A model generated the notes under the pieces. It did not search any database and was not told the DNA's origin. It saw only the letters and a program-made list of their open reading frames with translations. DNA of 64,000 nt, from NCBI GenBank assembly GCA_963989385.1, contig OZ022502.1, positions 9,005,001-9,069,000 on the forward strand. Direction: 5' to 3'. Below, one piece after another: positions 33,001-43,284 of this stretch (position 1 is its first letter; each line of letters starts with the position of its first letter). A program made the translations under genes and the position numbers. The stretch is from Ctena decussata (lineage: Eukaryota > Mollusca > Bivalvia > Lucinida > Lucinidae).

Positions 33001-34095
33001 TGCTCCTTATATAAGACCATTCAGGAATTAACCAGAGATAGATTTTACGAGAAAGTTCTCAGTTCTGACATAATTTTAAACTAGAAAATTCTAAATATTT
33101 ACATTTGAGAGTTCTACCATTTTCTTCGGTAAAATAATAAGTTATTCTGAAAAATTCTCGAAATATCTTCTTTTGACAATAAGGAGCAAATTCCAGAAGT
33201 TTCCAGACAATTCTTTCTATTGCAGGAACATTCTAAAGTTTATCCCAACTTTCTAGAATATTCTAAAGTACAATGTAAACAACTTGTTTATTTCAAACAT
33301 ATGAAACATCCAGAAACTTCAAAAACTTCCAAATCATGGTTAAAGAAAATATTTACACCATCTCAACACCATATTCATAACAGTTTATTTTTTATTTTTG
33401 TCCTTTGAGATAAGAGGATATTTTCTGAGAAATCAGTAATATTTAGTTTAGAATCCTATTCTAGATCACCGCTTTCTAATCATTTGGACTCTTGTTGATA
33501 CTAATCAATCTTTAAATCGACTGCTTTTTTTAGAAATTGAGAAATAATAGTATGCTCTTCTCTGTAGTTTGACACCAGATATTGCAAGGATCACTGGTTA
33601 AACTTGAGTAGCCAAAACTTCGATGTATGGCCCATATTCCTTTTTTTTAATGCAATCGCTGCTCTTAGAGAAATTCTTTTAGTTTTAATTTGGTATATCC
33701 AAATACCTAAATAAGTATGTGAAGATTTCAGAATACCAGAGGTGAAGGTCATTCTTTGGCTTTTGACCATGGTAACTCATATTTTATCAGCTTCATACGT
33801 CTCCGCCAAACGAAGCAATTGAGGTGATTGAAGCAAACTATAATATGGAATTTCCATGAGTGAGGGAAACGATAGCTTGCTTAAATGGTTCTGGTCACAT
33901 GACCAAGATGTACGTCATTCCTTTGTGTTAATAACAGTTAAAAACATTTTTCTCCAAACTGGCTCATGCCAATGTAATTTATATGCAGCATTTGGGATTC
34001 ATACGGTATAAGGTTTGTTCAAATGGTGACACTAGTATGACCTTTGACCGTTTTACTCAGGTGAACCGTTTAGGGCATCATGGCCCACTTTGTAC
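30057..34095. mobile_element. Family 3 tandem-repeat element (copy 2), diverged and interrupted
   Basis: Begins with 'gctcacctgtgctgaaggct' and a gtccgtccgtt tract. It ends 'ctcaggtgaaccgtt' then hairpin GGGC-ATCA-TGGCCC and cactttgt (34057-34095). Monomers resemble those at 27-28.7 kb ('gaccaacatggccg', 'gaaggtcattctttgac') but are strongly diverged. Bases ~31860-33630 are unrelated and probably inserted later. Confidence 0.6.
31860..33630. other. Insertion inside the family 3 element, with HSE-like motifs
   Basis: No ORF over ~62 codons. A 'cttgggacgg'-family fragment lies at 32400-32600. Bases 33055-33330 are dense in GAA/TTC blocks, with two perfect TTCnnGAAnnTTC matches (33191-33203, 33251-33263). 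Both edges carry the short repeat also found near 14455 and 34120, which may mark the insertion boundaries. Confidence 0.45.
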
Positions 34096-34119
34096 ACTAA
34101 CGTTTGACTTCGCATTGCC

Positions 34120-34175
34120 CATGTTCCTTCTTTTGAATGCCTGCTCTGCTCTTGAAGGAACTCTTTAAGATTTTT
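34120..34175. repeat. Short dispersed repeat ('ctctgctcttgaagga')
   Basis: Fourth occurrence of the ~55-bp motif also at 14455-14515, 31805-31866 and 33630-33690. Confidence 0.6.
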
Positions 34176-34593
34176 ATTAGATCAACGTTCATTTCGAGTA
34201 CGGTCTCCAGCTTTGAGACTGGGGTACCTTGCTCCTTTCATATTTCCAGTCTTGCTGTTCTAGGCCGGGTTGCTATATAGATCTTTAATTTCTAAGTTTT
34301 GAGGGTTTATATGGCAATCAAGCATGATACATGCAGTTTAAGCCTGCCTTATTTAGATCCTGAATCTTGCATAATATTGCCTTTGATTCTAAATCTTGCC
34401 TTATCAGCCAAGTCTTGCCTAATTAAGATCCTAAATATACGTATTAATTCATTTATGTAGTATTTCAGATTTGTATGAATGTATTAAGTCTGTAAACTAG
34501 CCTCTTACTGTTATTATGGTACTTTTATACATGTAAAGCTGTGGTTCAATGTAACCTAATGGATCATGTAAGCTCATGTTGTAACTCTGAATA

Positions 34594-36000
34594 TCGACTA
34601 AAAATAATGTCTCTACCCCGAAGGGGTCGGAGACATATTGTTTCTGCCCTGGTCGTCTGTCCGTCTGTCTGTACGTCTGTCCGTCCGTCTGTCCGTCACA
34701 AATCTTGTCCGCACAATAACTCTGTAACCGATCGAGATAATATTACGAAACTTGGTACAAATATAAAGCATCATCAGACGACGTGCAGAGAGCAAGACCC
34801 ATAACTCCACCCACTGTTTAACGGAATTATGCCCCTTTAAAACTTTTAGTATCGAAATCGTGTCCGCTCAATAACTCTGTAACCGATTGAGATAATTTCA
34901 CGAAACTTGGTAAAAATATATAGCATTATCAGACGACGTGCACAGAGCAAGACCCGTAACTTCACCTTCTTTTTACGGAATTATGCCCCTTTGAAAAGTA
35001 AGTATGGAAATCGTGTCCGCTCAATAACTCTGTAACCGATTGAGATAATTTCACAAAACTTGGTACAAATATAAAGCATCATCAGACGACGTGCAGATCG
35101 CAAGACGCGTAACTCAACCTACATTTGTTATGGAATTATGCCCCTTTGAAAATTTTAGTATGGAAATCGTGTCTGCTTTATAACTCTGTAACCGATTGAG
35201 ATAATTTCACAAAACTTTGTACAAATATAAAGCATCATCAGACGACGTGCAGAGAGCTACACCCGTAACTCAACCTATATTTTTTTATAAAAATTATGCC
35301 CCTTTGTAAATTTTAGTATGGAAATCGTGTTTGCTCCAAAACTCTAAAACTATATGAGATATTTTCATGAAACTTAGTACAAATATAGAGCATTATCAGA
35401 GGATGTGCAGAGAACAAGAATCTTCACTCCATCTACATTTTTTACGGAATTATGCCCCTGTGTAAATTTTAGTATGGAAATTGTGTCCGCTATATAACAC
35501 TGAAACTATATGAGATATTTTCGCAAATATAAAGTATCATGAGTTGATGGGCAGAGAGAAGGAACCGAGATTCTGCTTACATTTTCTACAGAATTACGTC
35601 CCTTTGAAAATTTTAGTATGAGATATTTTCGTGAAACTTGGTACAAATATAAAACATCAGAAAATGCGCAGTGGACAAGAACTGTAACTCCATCTACACT
35701 TTTTATGGAATTATGCCCCTTTGTAAATTTTAGTAAGGAATTCAAGTTTGTTCTATAACTTTAAAACTGTAAAAGCTATTTTCATCAAACTTTATACAAA
35801 TATAAAGCATTATCAGACAATTTGCAGAGCACAAGATTCATATGCTCTGTATCTCAAAAATCTTTAGAGATATTTTCATGAAACGTTACACAGATGTGAA
35901 GGAAACAAGACAGTTATTCTGGATTTTTGGAGTTACCCCTTTTGAAAATTGAAAATGGTATATTTTGCTTTAATTAAAGATATTTTCATGAAATTTAAGT
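34594..36000. mobile_element. Tandem-repeat element, family 4 (~155-bp monomers)
   Basis: Opens with a strong hairpin (gtctctacccc-gaa-ggggtcggagac, 34610-34636) and a gtccgtctgtccgt tract. It continues with about eight ~155-bp units containing 'ataactctgtaaccgat', 'gaaacttggtacaaatataa' and 'ggaattatgcccctttg'. Units decay towards the right. The architecture matches families 1-3. Confidence 0.7.
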
Positions 36001-37078
36001 TGGCGACTGTATCCACCCTTGATCACCATTAATCAGAGTAGCTATAGAAGACAAATACTGATCTGGTACGAGTGACAATTGAAAAGTTTTTGGCCAAAGT
36101 TACTTTCCTTAAATCTTCGCCTGCGTGCATACCATGAATATATTCAGTATTCATTCACTGGCGTTCTGTGGAAGTTTCATACAATTCTAGCGAACGGTTT
36201 CTTTTACACGCCTCAAAAACAAGAGGAATTGCTTATTTTGAAAGGACCGCTGACAGTCTCCATGCAAATTTGCCTATTTTTCAACAAATTACTGCAGCTT
36301 TCTAGGGAAGCCCAAAATAAAAATTTTAGCATTAAAGGGTAGACATCCATTTTAAAGAGATATTGATATTGCTTTTGAACAAGTATTACATCTGCATACT
36401 AACTCTCACTGATTCTCGCAAGAGGGGTAAGTGAAATTTTCAGTCATCCTAAATAAATATATTTTTCCGTTTTTCTTATTCAATGAGTTTCACTTTTTAA
36501 ATATGCTTAAAACGAAGAAAAACTCTATAGATGCTCATGGTATGCAATAATATGTAAATAAAAAGTATGTTAGCCTTATTTTTAGACACAGAGGGTCTAA
36601 TTACCCCACCCACTTTTCAGTTTTTTAGCTGTAGACTATCTTTTCCCCCTGTGCCTCAGCTCGCCACTCATATATAATGTGTATATTGACAGTACACATA
36701 TGCATGCAAAGTGGCTTGCTAAGGCACGGGGGGAAAAGCATCTTTATAAAACTTCTCCTATTTTCCATACATTCAATGGTAAACACTTGCTTTTACACCA
36801 AAAATCTAAGTCTACGTATGAGATAATTGGAAAATTATTTTTGTGCCAATTATAGGGAGTTTAGAGCAACACATTTCAATAAAAATTTTGAAGTATACAG
36901 AAAGTTCATTTTCCCCCATTTTTATAGGCAAATCTACATTACAACTGTCAGAGGTCCTTTACATTTTATATTTATTTGTCTTGCAATTCTTTTTAAAATC
37001 ATTCCTCCCATTCTACAAAAACTAATTGGTTCTTATTGTAGTACATGTAAATATAATGATCTGCCAATCTGGTAAATT
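36001..37078. other. Intergenic, one hairpin
   Basis: An inverted repeat lies at 36641-36668 and 36711-36738 ('ttttccccctgtgcctcagc' against 'gctaaggcacggggggaaaa'). No gene is supported; the open frames here are short and unrecognised. Confidence 0.5.
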
Positions 37079-37492
37079 TCTGAATTATTCTAAAACTAAG
37101 ACTGACTTGTAATACTGATATGAACCTTGCGGAGTTTGGCTTGCTTCCATTCTTTTGAGTTGTTTTGTCTTTTTACGGGATATTGCTGCATCGGACATCT
37201 CCTGCCTGATGCCCTTGTCTGTCGCCTTTCTCGAGGCGCAGGGGTTGAGGTGGCTCGATGGGGACGCCTGCGCTCACGAGTTAATACGTAGGCGTCTCTT
37301 ACCTGATGTCTGCAGCTAATGTGTCCCGCGGATTGTGACAGTAAGTGTGGCTCTGAGAGGGATGTTCTTTGCCTGCCGAGACCTTCCCATCATCTTTTTT
37401 CTTTCAAACTTTTGGGATTAAGCGCCACTAGAGAAGTTAAATACAGAAACGCGCGTCTGTCTCACTAAATTTGGTATGAATACGGTTATATT
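37079..37492 (+). repeat. 410-bp direct repeat, copy 1
   Basis: Shares an unbroken order of segments with 37663-38068: 'aactaagactgacttgt', 'cctgatgcccttgtctgtcg', 'acgtaggcgtctcttacctg', 'gtgacagtaagtgtggctc' and 'aacgcgcgtctgtc'. More GC-rich than its surroundings. I could not assign a family. Confidence 0.75.
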
Positions 37493-37662
37493 AGAACCAC
37501 TGGGCCGATATCACTCTTGGTGGACAATTTGTTCCCGAGGATATCATCAACCCAGTTAGTCAGTGTTTCATTGTTGATTCTTGTTCTCTGGCATTGGCGT
37601 CGCTATTTGAATATTTATTTAAAGTAAACTTATTCAATATGAAGTCTGTCTGGTAAAATGTC

Positions 37663-38068
37663 TAAATTATTCTAAAACTAAGACTGACTTGTCATAGTGA
37701 CATGAATCTTAGCAGAGTTGGGCTTCGTGTTTTTTTAGTTGATTCGGCTTTTTGTGGGTTCTTGCTCCATCAGACATCTCTTTCCTGATGCCTTTGTCTG
37801 TCGCCATTCTCGAGACGCAGGAGTTGAGGTGGCTTGATTGGGGACGCCTGCACTCGCGAGCTAATACGTAGGCGTCTCTTACCTGATGTCTGCACCAAAT
37901 GTGACCCGCGGAAAGTGACAGTAAGTGTGGCTCGGAGAGGGATGCTCGTTGCCTGCCGAGACCTGCCCATCATCTCTTTTCTTTCAAAGTTTTGGTGCTA
38001 AGCTACACTGGAGAAGTTAAATACTGAAACGCGCGTCTGTCGCACTAAATTTGGTATGAATACATTTA
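37663..38068 (+). repeat. 410-bp direct repeat, copy 2
   Basis: Second copy of 37079-37492, roughly 85-90% identical by eye, with the two starts 584 bp apart. An antisense open frame of 67 codons in it (37770-37973) is disrupted in the other copy, so coding is doubtful. Confidence 0.75.
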
Positions 38069-38499
38069 TATTTGATGGACATGAAACATGTTCTGACATC
38101 TGGCAGCTCATCTGTAAATCCTTAAATTTTGTAGCCCTGAAATTCAGAGGCCCATGTATAATTTTCGTGTTTGTTGGAACGATGTGAGCAAAACCAAAAA
38201 AGTGTTTACGCACAACACATTGGCATCTTACATAATTCACGCACTTAAAGTCAAAATATATTCTCTCCCGTGTATGCGCAGCTATGCACTAGCTACAGAC
38301 ACTCTCAAAATAGACACTTCCAAACAATTTATGTTTGCTAGCATTATAACTTACAGGGATGCCGTAGGACATATATTAGCAAAACGATTGCAAAATATAC
38401 AATGCACTCATATGGGTAGCTGTAAACAGTGCAATGTCATTCGATTGATTTTGAAGGTAAATTCTCCAAACTTGGTGATAGTGAGCTGTTTAAAATAAA

Positions 38500-39101
38500 T
38501 ATACTCAGCGTCAAGGAAAACGCACCAGTTTAGAACTTATGGCATATTCTGTTCATTTAATATTTGATGCATGCAACAAAAATTTCAATAAAACTTTATA
38601 TTTTGGCATTGAGATGAGATGTATACAAATTAAACTTTTTTTTCACCAGCTGGCGCTTTCAAACGTAACGTCAACAGTGACGCTTTTACAAACTGTCCCC
38701 GTCAAACCACATACATAAAGCGTAATTCATGTAAATCCATATTCCGCGATCTGCCAGAAACTTGATTGCCAGTATATCGTTCTTTGAAAAAGTCTGTTGA
38801 CATACAACCAGTTTTATCTATCTAATTATGACGTAATTAGGCAAATAAAGGTGACGTTATACATGTTACGCCATACCCAGGCTGGATTAACGGTTGATGT
38901 TTGTCTCGAGAAATGTCAGTAAATCGTTTTCTACAACCCATTTCAATATTTTCGGTTGCAATAGGTAATGGCTAAATTATATCATTGGCGTAATAACATA
39001 GCTCAAAATAATCAATATATGATGTAGATATACGATTGTCATGAATTTGAAGAATATATATGGCATCATAAGACTGGTGCGTTTTCATTGACGCTGAGTA
39101 T
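38500..39101. mobile_element. 600-bp TIR element
   Basis: Ends 'tatactcagcgtcaaggaaa' (38500) and 'cattgacgctgagtata' (39085-39101) form a ~30-bp terminal inverted repeat including 'aacgcaccagt', with TA at both ends. No transposase; probably a non-autonomous DNA transposon. Confidence 0.75.
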
Positions 39102-39185
39102 AACTCAAAGCTACTATAAAGGTTTCAGAACATGGTGCGGCGGAGAACTTTTTGATTGTCCCTCGTTAGTACGATTTGCTTTTTT

Positions 39186-40238
39186 ATGCCCCCGCCATAA
39201 AAAAATGTAGGGGGGGGGCATATAGTATCTCCGCTGTCCGTACGTACGTAGCGTACGTACGTACGTCCCGTACGTAATGGTTTCCGTTCAATATCTTTTG
39301 AAATCATTGGTGTATTGAATTCATATTTTATACACAGCTATATAATCATAAGATACAGGTCAAGTTCGATGTTGAGTGAAATCCGTCTATTATTGTGAGA
39401 GTTATGGTCCATTTTCGACTTCATTTTGTATGAATAATGGTTTCCGTTTGATATCTTTTGAAAGCGTTGGTGTATTGAATTCATATTTTATACACAGGTA
39501 TATAATCATAAAATACAGGTCAAGTTCGATGTTGGGCAAAATCCGTCGATTATTGTGGAAGTTATGGCCCTCTTTCGACTTCATTTTTGTATGAAAATAT
39601 GGTTTCCGTTCGATATCTTTTGAAAGCATTGGTGTATGGAATTCATATTTTATACACTGATATATAATCATAAAATACAGGTCAAGTTCGATGTTGGGCA
39701 AAATCCGTCGATTATTGTGGGAGTTATGGCCCTTCTTTGACTTCATTTTGTATGAAAGACTGGTTTCCGTTCATTATCTTTTGAAAGCATTGGTGTATTG
39801 AATTCATATTTTATACACAGGTATATAATCATAAAATACAGGCCAAGTTCGATGTTAGGCAAAATCCGTCGATTATTGTGGGAGTTATGGCCCTTTTTCG
39901 ACTTCATTTCATACAATAATGGTTTCCGTTTTTGAAAAGTTACTGTTTCCGGGCTATTTCTTTTTGAAAATTGCATGGCATCCATTTCTATGATAAGATA
40001 CAGAATGTTATCACATATCACAGTCATGACACCCCCCCCCCCACCCACACACACACACACACACTTCTCTTGATCTAAGAAGCACAATACATCTACTCAA
40101 GGAAAACAATAAAACATGTACCACAAAAGTCTGCCTTTCTTAATATAGTTATGCTACAAGTGCCAGTACCTTAAACAAGGCGCCATCTTACTTAGGGCAC
40201 TAGGCGGGGGCATCCGTGTCCTATGGGCACATTTCTAG
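39186..40238. mobile_element. Helitron-like tandem-repeat element, family 1 (copy 2)
   Basis: Exact subterminal inverted repeats atgcccccgcc (39186-39196) and ggcgggggcat (40203-40213), hairpin GTGTCC-TAT-GGGCAC, then CTAG (40235-40238) followed by T. Four ~160-bp monomers start at about 39279, 39438, 39599 and 39760. A tacgtacgtacg tract stands where families 2-4 have gtccgtcc. The antisense open frames reflect monomers of near-constant length and are not evidence of a protein. Confidence 0.75.
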
Positions 40239-40244
40239 TTTAAA

Positions 40245-40535
40245 CAGTGTAGCGATCCTGTGTGTCAGTTTTGTTGTTTTAGATAGTTTAGCGATCCTGT
40301 GAAACCGGTAAGACAATCGTGTGAAAAAGATATGTTATTTTCACCGGTGAAGTGATCCTGTGAATCTGATTAAATATTTAGGTAGTATGGCACTTATGTG
40401 ATTCATATTAGTTATTTTAGACAGTGTGGCGATTATGGCAGTCAATTTTGCTACTTTTGACATTGTTACGATCTTGTAACTGTTAGCTAATTTAGACAGT
40501 GTGGCAATTCTATGAGTCAGATTATTTTAGACGTT
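40245..40535. repeat. Degenerate ~42-bp minisatellite, block 1
   Basis: Repeating 'gtgtagcgatcctgtg', 'tcagattag', 'attttagacagtgtggc' in loose register. Further blocks are at 43005-43265 and 49140-49815. Confidence 0.7.
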
Positions 40536-41404
40536 CAGTTATTATCAGGTTTGTGGCTGGGGAGCGGGGACAGGTACATTTCATATGAGTCACTAAATTT
40601 TTTTATGGCCCTCCCAGTCTCACCATTTTTTTTTCGATCCCCTTACCCCCTCCCCCCACCCCGCCTCCACGCTAGTACATGTAGGTGAAAAACAGTTTGT
40701 GACCCAGCCCCCGCCCTGCCTCCACCCCACTCTAATCAACCCTTCCCACACACATCATACATCATATTACCTGACTGAACTCAATCAAACCTGTATGAAA
40801 CACAAAGAATATTTTTTACAGCTTTATTATTCATGCAGATTTATGTTTCGTTTATTTAAGTTTTTCCGTATTTTCTCTGCTTTATTCTATAGGACTGACG
40901 CCTAATCAGCTACTAGCAATTAGTAAAACCACAGCATAGCATACAGGGAAAAATGCACGTTTTGATAAATTCTGCTATTAGTGTCTAAGGTACTTATGCT
41001 CATCCCGAAATCTGATGTTGAAAGTCCTATAAAACTGTTTATAATATTCAGATATTGGGGGGCGGAGTCTGGGAGCCCAGCTGTTGAATGTTCTCTAAAG
41101 CGGTTAGTAATATTTAGGGGTAGAGGGTCTGGGAAGCCACAGCAGTTTTTGTTGATAAAAAGGCACCTGGAGATGTGATACCGCCAACGCAGGCGTTAAA
41201 TTTACTTTGAGAACAAAATCATCTGCTCGACATAATTTTATATACCATTGTTCTTTCCTGTAAGCAAATCATCGAAAATATACTAGCCAAAAGTTCTAAC
41301 CCGCCACTTAGTTTTTAGCATGTTTCCTCAACGAAATTAGCAATCCTACAATTCAGTTTGCAGCCACAGATAGGCGAATATGTTGGTTAACCATATCACT
41401 GAAA
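40536..41404. other. Intergenic, C-rich low-complexity sequence
   Basis: C-rich tracts near 40640-40740. No gene or repeat family recognised. Confidence 0.4.
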
Positions 41405-41715
41405 GGTTTAACGTAATTCTTTGCACTGTATCCAGGAGGCACAGATGAATACGGGTACCCCCAGTTTCAAAATTAACAAGAAATTGCATTGAGTTGTGGG
41501 GTAAGTTTTAACATTTTGACCCAGACCACTATCATGCAGGAAAAGTGTTCATTTCTGCATAGATCTGTTTCTTCAGCCATTTGCTGTAGTAGTTAAGTGG
41601 TTTTGCTCATGTAAAATGGATATTTCAAAAAGTGAGTTTTCACAAAATCTGTGAATTTGAAAAATGGGGGTACTTGTGTTCATCGGCGCATACTGTATGT
41701 AACGTTATAAATTTT
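41405..41715. mobile_element. ~310-bp inverted-repeat element
   Basis: The left end 'gcactgtatccaggaggcac', followed by 'gggtacccccagttt', pairs with the right end 'aaaatgggggtacttgtgtt' and 'catcggcgcatactgta'. Arms are imperfect. No coding. Confidence 0.55.
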
Positions 41716-42479
41716 TCATACCCGTTAAATGGGTAAGTTGACTGACACATCTGCCTATTTGGGAATGTAAAGAGACCTGTATGCTTATTTGAGGATTTGA
41801 AGAAACTCGATAAAATGTAGGTGGCCGGTTAGGACTTTTGGATAGTATACTTGTTTTGATATGAAGCGGACAAAGTTTTTTTTCGTAATGTTTTGAAGTA
41901 TTAAATTTGAAAGAACAGAATCTGGAAATGTCAGAGTAATTGGTTGTCTTAGGGGCAACCCCTTCCCCTTCTCACCAAGAAGCTGAGGCATTTTAAAAAT
42001 GAATATCCCCTCACCCCCCCCCCCCCCAAACCCCAATATGCCTAACAAAATATATGACCCCCATTCCCACACACAGACACACACACACACTCCTGCTTCA
42101 TACGTGCATACGAGTTGTAAGAGGCTAGCTTTACGTGCTTTTTTGACTTTGTTATTTGTCGTTTTAACATTATGTAATCCCACATCGTTTAGTTTTTGTT
42201 AACATTTCTTGTATATTTAAGAATATGTGTTAAGATACTAAATAAATACGAGCCAATGAGTCCAGTTTGTTGTTATGGAAAGTGAAGGAATCCACTGAAT
42301 CAGATAAACCATTTGAGAAAGTATGGCGAACATGTGAATTTTAGACAATGTTCAGATACTGTGAAAAAGTAAGTAGGAAAATTCTCAGAAATATCATTCA
42401 CCAGGACTACAATTCAATACCAGGTCCCAACCAAGACACCATGTGGGAAAAGACAACACAAAATTAGTCACCACCAAAG
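41716..42479. other. Intergenic, low-complexity C/CA tract
   Basis: A c-run and (ca)n tract lie at 42011-42092. Open frames on both strands across it are low complexity. No gene supported. Confidence 0.45.
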
Positions 42480-43008
42480 ACATCACCAGCGGCAGCTATG
42501 TGAACAGCCATTTCCGATGTTGGTGGTCACCGGGCTAGCCTTAACATCCCAAACAATATATCAATAACAGACATAGCAACAAACAACAAATAAAACAACC
42601 AAGAAGAACCAAAACAGAAGTGGCGCCTTGGGACGGCCAGTAATGAAATTAGTAAGAGCTTAACCGGTTTGTGGTCGACCAACCCTCGCCCTTGATTCTG
42701 CCCTGGTTCATCAGACACTTAGTTGTTCAACCACATCAAAATTACCACCCATGCAACATACCAACGAAAGCATTAATTTTAACAATAAGAACAATTTATA
42801 CGAAAAACATTAAACAACTGCTTTCTATTTTTTGTGGGGACAAACACTCAATATCAATAACAGACAAAGCAACAAACAACACGCAAAACAAGCAAAAAGA
42901 ACCAAAATAGAAGTGCCGCCTTGGGACGGCCAGCAATGAAATTACTGGAGTGCTTAACCGGTTTTGCTTGCTTGCTTTGCTTCATCAGACACTTAGTTGT
43001 TCGGTTTA
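42480..43008 (+). repeat. Dimeric dispersed repeat, 'cttgggacgg' family (direct copy)
   Basis: Two units (42480-42728 and 42840-43008) share 'aacagacatagcaacaaaca', 'agaaccaaaacagaagtg', 'cgccttgggacggccag' and 'catcagacacttagttgttc'. The same pair occurs inverted at 25300-25790. Confidence 0.65.
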
Positions 43009-43265
43009 TGAGTCTAATTAGATATTTTAGACTATGATGCAACCCTGGCAGTCAGACTGGTGTCTTTTAAAACAATGTAGCAATTCTGTGAATCAGTAGT
43101 TATTTCAGGCAATATGGCAATCCTGTCAATTAGAATATGTGTTTAAGACAGGATTTAGATCTTGCGAATCAAAATCAATATTTAAAACAGTATGGCGCCC
43201 CTGTAAATACGATTAGCTGATAAAGCCCGACAGTATGGCTGTCATGTAAACCAGATTAGTTATCA
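43009..43265. repeat. Degenerate ~42-bp minisatellite, block 2
   Basis: Same loose unit as block 1 ('cagtatggcgcccctgtaaa', 'gattagctgat'). It lies directly left of the large palindrome. Confidence 0.65.
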
Positions 43266-43284
43266 TAAAGTTTTCTTTAAAATG

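Noticed and set aside
34613..34810. Arg/Asp-rich repeat peptide
   Set aside because: Product of the gtccgtctgtcc tract at the start of the family 4 element.
39402..40087. Two ~114-codon antisense proteins with matching repeats (NSHNNRRILPNIEL)
   Set aside because: The repetition arises from ~160-bp DNA monomers of the family 1 element; the frame is lost between monomers and not conserved in the copy at 5.3 kb.
42011..42092. Possible CRISPR-like or telomeric array
   Set aside because: Simple C and CA tract, with no spacer structure or telomeric hexamer.
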